Assembly (NCBI GenBank): GCA_905216025.1
Contig: CAJMSE010000020.1
Coordinates: 1-63,317 of the forward strand
DNA: 63,317 bases
Direction: 5' to 3'
Source: an uncultured bacterium
GTDB taxonomy: Bacteria; Bacteroidota; Bacteroidia; Bacteroidales; Bacteroidaceae
The notes below the pieces were generated by a model, which saw only the letters and a list, made by a program, of their open reading frames with translations, did no database searches and was not told where the DNA came from. This document shows positions 17,663-26,577 of the stretch, in pieces. Position 1 is the first letter of the stretch, and every line of letters begins with the position of its first letter. The position numbers were made by a program, and so were the translations under genes.

Positions 17663-18658
17663 ATGGACTTTTTAAAGACAAGAAGACTGCAAGCTCTGGC
17701 CATGGCACTGATGGCATCGGTGTGCGCCGCAATGGCGGGAACCACATTCAAGATAATAGAGGGAATGGACGACACGGAGCTTAAAAAGGTGATGGAAACG
17801 AACGTGTGCAGCATGATAGACGCGTTCAGGACGGCTGCAGACGAGAACCGCAAGAGCGTGAAACTCTCGAAGGACAACTTCACATCTGACGCCATCGACG
17901 GCATAAAGGAGATATGGGAGACCAGCGCCATGAGCTGCCCGCCGATGAACATAATGAGCCGCTGCCTGAAGACATCGGCCGGATGGCAGGTGAGGGGCAT
18001 ACCGGTGGACATGGTGGAAGCCGACGAGAATGAGGCGAGACAGGAGCTGACGGTGGACTTCCTGCCGTCGGGGAAAATCAGCAGCGTGCAGATTGCCATC
18101 GCCATGCACAGGTATGAGCAGATAATGGCCGAGAAAGAATCGGACCTCGACTATGCGAGACGGCAGATAATAGTAAACTTCGTGGAGAACTTCCGCACGG
18201 CATACAACCGCAAGGACCTGAAGATGCTCAACAGCGTGTTCAGCGACAAGGCGCTGATAATAACGGGAAAGGTAATCACCGAGAAACCCAACTCGGACGT
18301 GGAGCGCATGACCCTGGCAAACAACAAGGTGGTATATATCAACCAGACGAAGCAGGAATATCTGAGAAAGCTGGCCGGCGTGTTCAAGATCACCAAGTAC
18401 ATAAACGTCAAGTTCGACGACATCGAGGTGGTGCAGCATCCCAAATACGACGACGTATACGGCGTGACGCTGAAGCAGTACTGGCATACGGACAGATATT
18501 CGGACGAGGGCTACCTCTTCCTGCTCGTCGACTTCAGGGACACGGACAACCCGCAGATACAGGTGAGGACATGGCAGCCGTATAAAGACACGCACGGAAA
18601 GGTCATCACTCAGAAGAAGGATGTGTTTCATCTGGGCTCGTTCCGGATCGTGAGGTGA
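17663..18658 (+). CDS. Exported protein with NTF2-like segment
   Basis: 331 aa. The signal peptide ends A-A-M-A-G near residue 25. The first half (30-145) has no recognised fold. The second half (about 165-325) has the look of an NTF2-like/SnoaL-type domain: a helix F-V-E-N-F-R-T-A-Y-N-R-K-D-L, then L-N-S-V-F-S-D-K-A-L-I-I, and later beta strands with D-D-V-Y-G-V-T-L-K-Q and D-E-G-Y-L-F-L-L-V-D-F. The NTF2 assignment is tentative. It is the fifth gene of the operon. Confidence 0.65.
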   Translation: MDFLKTRRLQALAMALMASVCAAMAGTTFKIIEGMDDTELKKVMETNVCSMIDAFRTAADENRKSVKLSKDNFTSDAIDGIKEIWETSAMSCPPMNIMSRCLKTSAGWQVRGIPVDMVEADENEARQELTVDFLPSGKISSVQIAIAMHRYEQIMAEKESDLDYARRQIIVNFVENFRTAYNRKDLKMLNSVFSDKALIITGKVITEKPNSDVERMTLANNKVVYINQTKQEYLRKLAGVFKITKYINVKFDDIEVVQHPKYDDVYGVTLKQYWHTDRYSDEGYLFLLVDFRDTDNPQIQVRTWQPYKDTHGKVITQKKDVFHLGSFRIVR

Positions 18659-18716
18659 AAGCCCCGGAGACATAATGACATGATACAGGAAAAACAATAA
18701 CATAACAGTGATACTC

Positions 18717-20081
18717 ATGCAGAAAAGAAATCTTATCGCCGCATTGCTGCTGATGGTGTGCAGTGTGGCTTTCCCGCAGAAGAAATTGGAAGTGGAAGAC
18801 AGGTCGCAAGGCACAGACGTGTATTCGAGCGAGGGAAACGAGGCCGCCGTGATGATACGCTGCGACCGGTCGATACCGTTGACATTCGCATCGTCGATGG
18901 ACAAGAGTGCCGACCCGTTCCGTACCGAGCTGCAAGGCTCCGACTCGGTATACTACATCGCTTTCCCCACAGGCAACCGCTACCGGGGACGCGTGCTGAC
19001 GGTGATGTCGCCCGGATATGAGCAGAAAGACATCGCGCTGGACCTGCAGCCGAAGGCACTGCTGACCCTCGCCATCTCCGACCCGGACGCCATCGTGGGC
19101 AAAGGATGCTATGTGGAGCACCGAAACAAGGCACAGCTGGAAATAAAGAACTCAAACTACGAGCAGGCTAAGGACCTGCTTGAGGAGGCAGTGATGTGCT
19201 CGGATGTGGACACGGCCGAGAACAACGCCAACCTGAAGATGGTGGACTCGCTAATCTACTACCGTCAGATGGGTGAAAACGCGTTCAAGCTGCTTGACTA
19301 CAAGACGGCAGGCGACTACTACGAGAAGGCGATGATGCTCAACCCGTACGACAACTATGCGTCGAACAGGTACTCGGTGTGCGCCAAGAACTATAAGGAC
19401 GAGTGCGGAATGATATTCAGCAGGGCCGAATTCTGCTTCAACGAGAAAGACTATGTGAAAGCGCGCGAGCTCTACCAGCAGGTGGTGGACAAGGAATGCG
19501 ACAACATGCTGATGGCCACCGACAGGATAAACATCATCGACGCATACATGACGGCGAAGAAAGACCACTCCCGCGTGCTCACATACGAATACCGGAAGGA
19601 TGTCCCCGTCGGCATGTCGTACGGCAAATACAACATGCACAAAGTTGGCGGCTTCATACAGTTCGACTTCAACAACGTGGTGTTCGACGCCCTGAGAAGC
19701 GAGTGCCGCTATGGCGACACCAAGTTCCCTGAACTGAACATCGCATTCGGATGGACCGTGAAGATTGCCAACCCCGTATGGATATACTTCGGTCCGGGCT
19801 TCACCGGAAAGCTGTATTACGGTACATACGAGGAAGACAACTACCCGAAATACAAGAACGATGCGATAGAAGACCAGACAGACATGGACGAAAAGGAGAT
19901 AGACAAGGCCAACAAGAAGTCTAACTTTGCCTTCGCCGTATCGCCGGTAGTAGGTATCTGTGCCAAATACAGCTACTTCGCAGTGCGCCTTACATACCAG
20001 TACCGCTGGTCGATAAAGTCTGAGCTCGACGACTTCATGGGCACGAGCAGGCTGTCTTTCGGTGTCGGCGTCGCCTTCTGA
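18717..20081 (+). CDS. Exported TPR protein with C-terminal outer-membrane barrel
   Basis: 454 aa from the ATG at 18717; an in-frame GTG lies 9 bp earlier. The signal peptide ends A-F-P-Q. An N-terminal beta domain (20-130) with Y-R-G-R-V-L-T-V is followed by TPR-like helices (about 135-290; Y-E-Q-A-K-D-L-L-E-E-A and Y-V-K-A-R-E-L-Y-Q-Q). The last 140 residues have alternating hydrophobic strands and end in aromatic-rich F-G-V-G-V-A-F, typical of an outer-membrane beta-barrel. It closes the CHASE2/caspase operon, 58 bp after the previous gene, and gives the system an outer-membrane component. Confidence 0.75.
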   Translation: MQKRNLIAALLLMVCSVAFPQKKLEVEDRSQGTDVYSSEGNEAAVMIRCDRSIPLTFASSMDKSADPFRTELQGSDSVYYIAFPTGNRYRGRVLTVMSPGYEQKDIALDLQPKALLTLAISDPDAIVGKGCYVEHRNKAQLEIKNSNYEQAKDLLEEAVMCSDVDTAENNANLKMVDSLIYYRQMGENAFKLLDYKTAGDYYEKAMMLNPYDNYASNRYSVCAKNYKDECGMIFSRAEFCFNEKDYVKARELYQQVVDKECDNMLMATDRINIIDAYMTAKKDHSRVLTYEYRKDVPVGMSYGKYNMHKVGGFIQFDFNNVVFDALRSECRYGDTKFPELNIAFGWTVKIANPVWIYFGPGFTGKLYYGTYEEDNYPKYKNDAIEDQTDMDEKEIDKANKKSNFAFAVSPVVGICAKYSYFAVRLTYQYRWSIKSELDDFMGTSRLSFGVGVAF

Positions 20082-20128
20082 TGCACAGCCCTTTTCTTCA
20101 CGGCAAACTGAAAAAAGTGGCCGCAAGG

Positions 20129-20160
20129 TTTGGTCATGTAATGAAAAATGAGTAACTTTG
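20129..20160 (+). promoter_or_regulatory. rpsO promoter (-33 and -7)
   Basis: TTTG at 20129-20132, 20 bp, then TAACTTTG at 20153-20160. Both Bacteroidetes elements are present. The leader before rpsO is about 100 nt, long enough for the autoregulation by S15 known in other bacteria; no specific structure was worked out. Confidence 0.7.
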
Positions 20161-20265
20161 CGGCCGAAATCCGGAAAATCCGGTGCATTCGAGGATGTAA
20201 TCCGTTGTGATTAAGGCGGCAGGCGTCTGAGATATGTAATAAAACAACAATTAATCAATAACAAA

Positions 20266-20535
20266 ATGTATTTAGATCAAGCAAAGAAACAGGAGATCTT
20301 CACAAAGTATGGTAAGTCAACGACAGACACAGGTTCAGCAGAGAGCCAGATTGCGCTCTTCTCATACCGTATCTCTCACCTGACCGAGCATCTGAAGAAG
20401 AACCACAAGGACTTCACGACCGCAAGATCGCTGACACAGCTCGTCGGCAAGCGCCGCGCCCTGCTCAACTATCTCTACGACCGTGATATCGAGCGCTACC
20501 GTGCCATCGTAAAGGCTTTAGGTCTGCGCCGCTAA
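20266..20535 (+). CDS. rpsO: 30S ribosomal protein S15
   Basis: 89 aa, standard length. S15 binds 16S rRNA helices 20-22 and starts assembly of the platform. The family sequence is plain: D-T-G-S-A-E-S-Q-I-A-L, I-S-H-L-T-E-H-L-K, then K-D-F-T-T-A-R-S-L and the C-terminal L-V-G-K-R-R-A-L-L-N-Y-L. The typical initial Met is followed by Y-L-D. It is monocistronic, with its own promoter and a hairpin 20 bp after the stop. Confidence 0.98.
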   Translation: MYLDQAKKQEIFTKYGKSTTDTGSAESQIALFSYRISHLTEHLKKNHKDFTTARSLTQLVGKRRALLNYLYDRDIERYRAIVKALGLRR

Positions 20536-20555
20536 TTATATTTTACGCAAAATGA

Positions 20556-20590
20556 AAATCCCCCGCACATCGGTGATGTGCGGGGGATTT
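20556..20590. terminator. Terminator between rpsO and GH28 gene
   Basis: A perfect 15-bp stem (20556-20570 with 20576-20590) and 5-nt loop, AAAT at the base on the left and ATTT on the right. It can serve both convergent genes; T tracts are short. Confidence 0.8.
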
Positions 20591-20608
20591 GTCTTTACAG
20601 GATGAACA

Positions 20609-22084
20609 TCACTTTACGACAGTGATGTTCACATTTGTCTTCTTCACGTTCTTATAGTTGCTGAACTCTGCATCGGACGATGCGATGATGTCGATGTTCT
20701 CCAGCGTGATGCCGTCGATAGGCATCTCGGGCAGTCCGTTGAACTCCATGGCACGGCCGGCACCGTTGCATACGACGTTCTTGATGTTGATATTGCGGAA
20801 TATCGGGGTAGTCTCGTCGACGGGCTTGAGGTCTACATTGTTGGGCTTGTCGCCGTCGGCAAGCATCTCAGACACCGACTTGCCGCCGTAATACATGTTG
20901 AACGTGATGGCGTCGGTCTTGATGTCGTTCATCGAGATGCCGTCGATAAAGATGTTCTCGACGATTCCGCCGCGTCCGCGGGTACTCTTGAAACGCAGGC
21001 CCACATCGGTGCCGAGGAACTGACAGTTCTCTACAAGGATGTTGCGCACGCCGCCGCTCATCTCCGAACCGACGACGAAGCCTCCGTGACCGGCAAACAC
21101 CGTGCACCCGTCTACCACGACATTCTCGCACGGGCGGCCGCGGCGCCGTCCGTCGGCATCCTTTCCACTCTTGATGCAGATGCCGTCGTCGCCGGCGTCA
21201 AAGCGCGAGTTCACTATCAGGGCGTTCTTGCACGACTCGAGGTCGAGGGCATCGCCATTCTGCGCATAGGCAGGATTCCGCACGAGAACGTCGTCTAAAA
21301 TGATGTTCTCGCACATCAGAGGATGGATGTTCCATGCGGGCGAGTTCTGGAAGATGACGCCCTGCAGGAGCACGTTGCGGCAGCTGACGAGGCTCACCAT
21401 CACGGGACGCAGGAAGCGCTTGACACTGTTCCAGTCGGCATCGGAGCTGAGTCCCTGGGGCACGTTCATATCGGCGATGGCGTCGCCCTTGGCATATCCC
21501 TCGGATGGGAGCCACAGGTTCTTGTTCTTCAGCACGCCGCCGCTCTCGGTAAACTTCTTCCACTGGGCCTCCGTCACCTTAGCCTTCTTCAGCGGGCGCC
21601 AGTACTGGCCGTTGCCGTCAATGACGCCCTGGCCGGTGATGGCGATGTTCTCGGCGCCGTTTGCGCTCAGCGGCGACTGGCAGCGCCTTGTGTCTAATCC
21701 CTCGAAAGAGGTCTTGATGAGCGGATAGAGGGTCTCGTCGGCCGCAAAGAGGATGACCGCACCCTTCTCAAGATGCAGGTTGATGTTGCTCTTCAGCACG
21801 ATGGGACCGGTATGCCACACGCCGCGCGGCACCACGAGACGGCCGCCGCCTTTGGCGCTAAGGGCATCCACAGCCTTTGCAAAGGCATCGGTGCACAGCG
21901 TACGGCCGTCGCCCAAAGCACCGAAGTCCTTGAGGTTGACATCGCGTGAAGGAATCACCGGCGCCTTCACCTCGGGCATGCTGAACGGAAGCTTGTCCGT
22001 ATAGGTCTTGTAGGGATTGTCTGCGTATGCCGGCATGGCAAGGACAAACGCCGACACGAGGATGTTCAGTAAGATTCTTTTCAT
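20609..22084 (-). CDS. Glycoside hydrolase family 28 (polygalacturonase-like)
   Basis: 491 aa with a signal peptide ending A-Y-A-D near residue 22. It is a right-handed beta-helix pectinase. The GH28 landmarks are in order: N-G-D-A-L-D-L and G-D-D-G-I-C-I-K-S-G, which hold the catalytic aspartates, then G-H-G-G-F-V-V-G-S-E-M-S-G-G and R-F-K-S-T-R-G-R-G-G. Substrate is probably a galacturonan or rhamnogalacturonan oligomer from plant cell walls. It lies 36 bp after folK in the same direction, so it may be a late part of that operon, although no functional link is evident. Confidence 0.93.
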   Translation of the reverse strand: MKRILLNILVSAFVLAMPAYADNPYKTYTDKLPFSMPEVKAPVIPSRDVNLKDFGALGDGRTLCTDAFAKAVDALSAKGGGRLVVPRGVWHTGPIVLKSNINLHLEKGAVILFAADETLYPLIKTSFEGLDTRRCQSPLSANGAENIAITGQGVIDGNGQYWRPLKKAKVTEAQWKKFTESGGVLKNKNLWLPSEGYAKGDAIADMNVPQGLSSDADWNSVKRFLRPVMVSLVSCRNVLLQGVIFQNSPAWNIHPLMCENIILDDVLVRNPAYAQNGDALDLESCKNALIVNSRFDAGDDGICIKSGKDADGRRRGRPCENVVVDGCTVFAGHGGFVVGSEMSGGVRNILVENCQFLGTDVGLRFKSTRGRGGIVENIFIDGISMNDIKTDAITFNMYYGGKSVSEMLADGDKPNNVDLKPVDETTPIFRNINIKNVVCNGAGRAMEFNGLPEMPIDGITLENIDIIASSDAEFSNYKNVKKTNVNITVVK

Positions 22085-22120
22085 TTGTTTTTTATTGTTT
22101 TATGATTAGTAATTACACTA

Positions 22121-22543
22121 TCACAGGCTGTCTACGTCACAGATTTCGCGCAGCGGAAGCATCACAAACTCACGCTCGAGCATACGCGGGTGAGGTATGA
22201 TGAGGTCTGGCTCGCTGACGGCTATGTCGTCGTAGAGCAGTATGTCTATGTCTATCAGCCGGTCGTGATACTGTCCGCCGACCGATTTTTCCGTGCGGCC
22301 GAGCATCCGCTCTATGGCCTGGGTGCGATCAAGGACGCCGCGCGGCGACAGCTCCGTAAGGCAGCAGACGGCCGCATTGACGAAGCGGTTGGCCGAAGAG
22401 AAGCCCCACGGGGCAGTATCATAAAGAGCAGACCGGCACAAGACCGTGCCGACCTGCTCTCCTATCCTTTCTATCGCGTCCGCAATCATGCGGCGGCGGT
22501 CTCCGAGATTCGAACCGAGACCGAGGTAAACCTTATGCTTCAC
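22121..22543 (-). CDS. folK: 2-amino-4-hydroxy-6-hydroxymethyldihydropteridine diphosphokinase
   Basis: 140 aa. It transfers pyrophosphate to the pterin precursor of folate. The hallmark L-G-L-G-S-N-L-G-D-R is at residues 6-15; D-I-D-I-L-L-Y (metal-binding aspartates) and H-P-R-M-L-E-R-E-F-V-M-L-P-L follow. It is 15 bp after queA, in an operon that also makes tRNA modification enzymes. folE, for the first folate step, is elsewhere in this window at 50209. Confidence 0.95.
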   Translation of the reverse strand: MKHKVYLGLGSNLGDRRRMIADAIERIGEQVGTVLCRSALYDTAPWGFSSANRFVNAAVCCLTELSPRGVLDRTQAIERMLGRTEKSVGGQYHDRLIDIDILLYDDIAVSEPDLIIPHPRMLEREFVMLPLREICDVDSL

Positions 22544-22558
22544 GTTTCACCCGTTGTA

Positions 22559-23719
22559 TCAGTCGTCGACGATGAGCAGGGCATCGCCGTAGCATCCGAA
22601 GCGGTAGCCGTTCTTCACAGCCATCTTGTAAGCCTCCATGACGATGTCGTAACCGCCGAAAGCGGCCGTGGTCATGAGCATGGTGGACTCCGGATGATAG
22701 AAGTTGGCTATCATGCTGTTTGCCATTCCGAACTCATAAGGCGGGAAGATGAACTTGTTTGTCCATCCCTCATACTCCTTCAGCAGGCCGTCCGTTCCCA
22801 CGGCGGTCTCCGTGGCACGGACCGTGCTCACGCCGACGGCGCACACGCGGTGACCTCCGGTCTTGGCTTCGTTGACGATGCGGCATGCCTCGGCGTCTAT
22901 CACCATCTGCTCCGAGCTCATCTTGTGCTTCGTGAGGTCTTCCACCTCGATAGGCTCGAAGTTGCCCAGACCGCAGTGCACGGTGATGTATGAGAAGTTG
23001 TAGCCCCTTATCTCCATCATCTTCAGCAGCTCGCGGCTGAAGTGCAGGCCGGAGGCCGGAGCCGTCACGGCACCTTCCTTCGAGGCGTATATGGTCTGGA
23101 AGTTCTCCATGTCGTCGTCCGTGGCGGGACGGCGGTCTACGATATAGCGCGGCAGGGGTGCCTCGCCGAGGGCGAAGAGCTCGCGCTTGAACTCGTCGTG
23201 AGGACAGTCGTAGAGGAAGCGGAGGGTGCGGCCGCGGCTCGTGGTGTTGTCGATGACCTCGGCAACCATGGGGCCGTCCTCGTCGAAGAACAGCTTGTTG
23301 CCGATCCTTATCTTGCGGGCCGGCTCCACGAGCACGTCCCACAGGCGCAGCTCCTCGTTGAGCTCGCGCAGCAGGAAGACCTCTATCTTGGCATCGGTCT
23401 TCTCCTTCGTGCCGTAGAGGCGCGCCGGAAAGACCTTCGTGTCGTTAAAGATGAAGGTGTCGCCCTCATCGAAGTAGTTGACAATGTCTCTGAAACTGAG
23501 ATACAACGGATTGCCGTCGGCATCTTTCATGTCGTTCCCCTCCGCGTCTTTCTTCACCATATCGATGGTGTTGCTCTTGCGGTGGATGACCATCAGCCGG
23601 CATTCGTCCCTACGGTATACCTTGTCTACCGTTCCGTCCTCATTGTCAAAAGCCCGGAACACGGGTTCCAGGGCAATCTGCGACTCGGGCAGTTTGAATT
23701 TAAATTGTGACAGTTTCAT
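22559..23719 (-). CDS. queA: S-adenosylmethionine:tRNA ribosyltransferase-isomerase
   Basis: 386 aa. It builds epoxyqueuosine by moving the ribosyl part of SAM onto preQ1 in tRNA. Family features: L-P-E-S-Q-I-A close to the N terminus, D-T-K-V-F-P-A-R-L-Y-G, T-A-P-A-S-G-L-H-F and H-C-G-L-G-N-F-E-P-I-E-V-E. The protein is slightly longer than Escherichia coli QueA because of an acidic insert around residues 55-70 (K-D-A-E-G-N-D-M-K-D-A-D-G). It sits between truB and folK with short gaps. Confidence 0.95.
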   Translation of the reverse strand: MKLSQFKFKLPESQIALEPVFRAFDNEDGTVDKVYRRDECRLMVIHRKSNTIDMVKKDAEGNDMKDADGNPLYLSFRDIVNYFDEGDTFIFNDTKVFPARLYGTKEKTDAKIEVFLLRELNEELRLWDVLVEPARKIRIGNKLFFDEDGPMVAEVIDNTTSRGRTLRFLYDCPHDEFKRELFALGEAPLPRYIVDRRPATDDDMENFQTIYASKEGAVTAPASGLHFSRELLKMMEIRGYNFSYITVHCGLGNFEPIEVEDLTKHKMSSEQMVIDAEACRIVNEAKTGGHRVCAVGVSTVRATETAVGTDGLLKEYEGWTNKFIFPPYEFGMANSMIANFYHPESTMLMTTAAFGGYDIVMEAYKMAVKNGYRFGCYGDALLIVDD

Positions 23720-23739
23720 ATTTGTTCAGTCTCCTTTCT

Positions 23740-24450
23740 TTATATTGTTTCTTCTATTTCCTGGCGTTCCAGCCATGCGGGGAAGTCATCGAGGGTGATG
23801 CAGTCCGCGATGACGGCATCGCCAATGCGCGTGCGGCACAGCTCCGTGAGGAAGGCTCCGCTGCCGAGCGCCGTGCCGATGTCGCGTGCCAGGGCGCGTA
23901 TGTATGTGCCCTTTCCGCATACGACACGTATACTCATCTGCATGGTAGCGCGGTCGAAGGCAGTCAGCTCTATCTCGTCGATGCGCAGGGTCTTGGCCTT
24001 CAGCTCCACGGTCTCGCCCTTGCGCTTCATCTTATAGGCCCGCTTGCCGTCCACCTTGCATGCCGAATATTCCGGCGGCACCTGCTGTATCTCGCCGATG
24101 AAGCGCGGCAGGACGCTCAATATCAGTTCGCGGGTGATGTGCGCCGTGGGGTATGTGTAGTCGACGGTATGCTCACGGTCGAAACTCGGCGTGGTGCATC
24201 CCAGCTGGAGCGTCGCCGTATACTCCTTCGTGCCATACTGCAGGGTCTCTATCTCCTTCGTCTTGCGGCCGGTGCAGATTATCAGCACTCCCGTGGCGAG
24301 CGGGTCGAGGGTGCCGGCATGGCCGGTCTTCACCTTCTTCACCCCGAGGCGCTGCGAGATGAGATAGCGCACGCGGGCCAGTGCCCCGAAGCTGGACATG
24401 CCGTAGGGCTTGTTCAGGTATATGACTTCTCCTTTGGCGAAATTCATCAC
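23740..24450 (-). CDS. truB: tRNA pseudouridine(55) synthase
   Basis: 236 aa. It makes pseudouridine 55 in the T loop of tRNAs. The catalytic aspartate lies in G-H-A-G-T-L-D-P-L-A-T-G-V-L, and the N-terminal N-K-P-Y-G-M-S-S-F is the usual TruB opening. Two Met codons begin the frame, and either may be used. It lacks a clear PUA domain, as is common in Bacteroidetes. It is 12 bp after uppP. Confidence 0.95.
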   Translation of the reverse strand: MMNFAKGEVIYLNKPYGMSSFGALARVRYLISQRLGVKKVKTGHAGTLDPLATGVLIICTGRKTKEIETLQYGTKEYTATLQLGCTTPSFDREHTVDYTYPTAHITRELILSVLPRFIGEIQQVPPEYSACKVDGKRAYKMKRKGETVELKAKTLRIDEIELTAFDRATMQMSIRVVCGKGTYIRALARDIGTALGSGAFLTELCRTRIGDAVIADCITLDDFPAWLERQEIEETI

Positions 24451-24462
24451 AGGCTACTAACG

Positions 24463-25260
24463 TCAGAACATTGAGGCTATCACGGTGGCAACACCGGCCA
24501 CCGCGCAGTAGATGCCGAAGTATATCAGCTTGCCTTTCTTCACGATGTTTATCATCCACTTGCACGCCACGCATCCCGAAAGGAAAGCGGCCACGAAGCC
24601 GACAACGAGCGGGAGGGTGTCTATTCCGCCGAAAGTCTCCTCGCCCTTGACGGCCTTCAGCACGTCGAGCAGGGCCTCGCCGAGTATCGGCGGGATGACC
24701 ATGAGGAACGAGAACTGGGCGAGATTCTCCTTCTTATTACCCAAAAGCAGGCCGGTGGCTATGGTGCTGCCCGAGCGCGACAGGCCCGGCATGACGGCAC
24801 AGGCCTGCGCCAGGCCGATGATGAAAGCGTCTCTCAAGCTGATGCGCTCCTTCTGGCGCGGCTTGGCGTAGTAGGAGAACGTCAGGAGGGCTGCCGTAAG
24901 GATAAGCATGCAGCCCACGATGAACAGTCCGGAGCCGAAGATTTCCTCGACATAGTCCTTGAAGAACACGCCGACGATGCCTATCGGAATCATCGACACG
25001 AGGATGTTGAGCACGTATTTCGTCTCCTGATTCATCTCGAACTTGAACAGTCCGCGGAATATCCAGTCTATCTCGCTCCAGAGAACGACAAGCGTGCTGA
25101 GCACCGTGGCCACATGTACGAGCACGGTGAACGTAAGGTTGTCTGCCCCGTTGATGTCAAACAGGTATGAGCCGATGGCCAGATGGCCGCTGCTGCTCAC
25201 GGGAAGATACTCCGTGAGACCCTGTACGAGTCCCAATATCAGCGCCTCAAACCAACTCAT
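24463..25260 (-). CDS. uppP: Undecaprenyl-diphosphatase
   Basis: 265 aa with about eight membrane helices. It recycles undecaprenyl diphosphate for cell-wall and polysaccharide synthesis. The BacA/UppP signatures are present: Q-G-L-T-E-Y-L-P-V-S-S-S-G-H-L near residues 14-28 and the second motif P-G-L-S-R-S-G-S-T. It overlaps the DUF3098 stop by 14 bp. Confidence 0.96.
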   Translation of the reverse strand: MSWFEALILGLVQGLTEYLPVSSSGHLAIGSYLFDINGADNLTFTVLVHVATVLSTLVVLWSEIDWIFRGLFKFEMNQETKYVLNILVSMIPIGIVGVFFKDYVEEIFGSGLFIVGCMLILTAALLTFSYYAKPRQKERISLRDAFIIGLAQACAVMPGLSRSGSTIATGLLLGNKKENLAQFSFLMVIPPILGEALLDVLKAVKGEETFGGIDTLPLVVGFVAAFLSGCVACKWMINIVKKGKLIYFGIYCAVAGVATVIASMF

Positions 25261-25531
25261 CAGCCTTCTCCTCTTCTGTTGTCTGTTCCTCTACGATGCT
25301 GCCGGGAGCGTCTTTCGGCTTGCGCACGATGGCATATATCATCGACACGAAGCCGACGAAGACAACGGCCGGAGCCAGTTTGATGCGGCGTGCACTGAAG
25401 ATGTCGGGGTTGTAGACCGTGTCTGTAGAGCCCGGTCCGGTCATCAGCAGGAATCCTATCACCACCACTGCCATGCTCACGGCAAGGAGGATGAAGTTTG
25501 TCCTGTCGAATGCAAGATTTCTTTTGTCCAT
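25247..25531 (-). CDS. DUF3098 small membrane protein
   Basis: 94 aa with two hydrophobic helices (about 12-31 and 52-66) joined by a short outside loop and ending in a Glu-rich cytoplasmic tail. The N-terminal F-D-R-T-N-F-I-L and the middle F-S-A-R-R-I-K-L-A-P fit the Bacteroidetes DUF3098 family. Function is unknown. Its position between ftsX and uppP is typical for the phylum and suggests an envelope or division role. Confidence 0.85.
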   Translation of the reverse strand: MDKRNLAFDRTNFILLAVSMAVVVIGFLLMTGPGSTDTVYNPDIFSARRIKLAPAVVFVGFVSMIYAIVRKPKDAPGSIVEEQTTEEEKADELV

Positions 25532-25560
25532 AGATATCTGTTTGGAATGAATGTTTCTGT

Positions 25561-26439
25561 CTATATGCTGTAAAGCTCTCCGGCGGTCATCTTGAGGAAC
25601 CTGTTGACCGAAAAATAAGAGCAGACGGCCGTGATGGCTATTCCGAAGAAGAACACGGCGGCCGCGGTAAAGGCCAGCTCACGCCACGTGACCACGAGAA
25701 GTATGCCCGGCTCGTAGCGATAGAGGGCGTAGAGGCCGCCTCCTATGACCATGCAGGCAAGCAGGGACGATAGCAGGCCGATGCCGACGGCCCGCCGCAG
25801 GAACGGCCACCGTATATACGACCACGAGGCACCGACGAGCTTCATCGTGTGGATGAGGAAGCGGCGCGAGTATATCCCGAGCCTCACGGTGTTGTTTATC
25901 AGCGAGAACGATATGCACGTCAGCAGTCCGGCGAGCACGAGGAGCACGATGCTGACCTTCCGCAGGTTTGAGTTGACGCTGTCCATAAGGTCTTCCTGAT
26001 AGGCCACGTCGGTCACCTCGGAGTGGCGTCGCATCTCCTTGACAATCCAGCGGAGCGAGTCGCAGTTGGCATAGTCAGACTTAAGCCTCACCTCGAGGGT
26101 TGCCACGAAGGGGTTGAAGCCGAGAAACTCCGACGGATCCGAGCCCATCGCGGCGCACTGCTCGCACTGGGCCTGCTCCTTGCTGACGTAGTCTATCTCG
26201 TGCGAATAAGGGCGGTGGTAGAGGTCGCGGCACAGGATGCGCGCCTGATTGGGCGTCACCGAGTCGCCGAGCATCACGGTAACGGTGAGATTCTCCTTGA
26301 CATAAGCCGACAGGTTGTTCGCCGTGAACACGGAGAAGACCATCAGTCCAAGCATGACAAGCACCAGCATGGTGCTTATGCACAGCGTCACGGCCTGCAT
26401 CCCGGCACGGGAACGGGCTCTTTTTTTCCTTCTTTTCAT
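25561..26439 (-). CDS. ftsX: Cell division protein FtsX
   Basis: 292 aa membrane subunit of the FtsEX complex that controls peptidoglycan hydrolases at the septum. A basic N terminus is followed by a helix at about 16-40, an extracytoplasmic domain to about residue 165 (V-T-V-M-L-G-D-S and V-S-K-E-Q-A), and three more helices that end in S-V-N-R-F-L-K-M-T. It heads the operon ftsX-DUF3098-uppP-truB-queA-folK. ftsE is not adjacent, as is usual in Bacteroidetes. Confidence 0.92.
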   Translation of the reverse strand: MKRRKKRARSRAGMQAVTLCISTMLVLVMLGLMVFSVFTANNLSAYVKENLTVTVMLGDSVTPNQARILCRDLYHRPYSHEIDYVSKEQAQCEQCAAMGSDPSEFLGFNPFVATLEVRLKSDYANCDSLRWIVKEMRRHSEVTDVAYQEDLMDSVNSNLRKVSIVLLVLAGLLTCISFSLINNTVRLGIYSRRFLIHTMKLVGASWSYIRWPFLRRAVGIGLLSSLLACMVIGGGLYALYRYEPGILLVVTWRELAFTAAAVFFFGIAITAVCSYFSVNRFLKMTAGELYSI

Positions 26440-26547
26440 CTGCTATCTCGGATGTAATACACCTAAATTGGTGCAAAGTAACAAAAAAATCTACTAACAA
26501 ACAATACATTTAACATGTATTAACCGCCGCCCACGGATATTTTTTAA

Positions 26548-26555
26548 TACCTTTG
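26548..26555 (+). promoter_or_regulatory. -7 box for radical SAM gene
   Basis: TACCTTTG matches TAnnTTTG, 22 bp before the ATG at 26578. Confidence 0.55.
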
Positions 26556-26577
26556 AATCTCGTTAAATGAAACGCTT

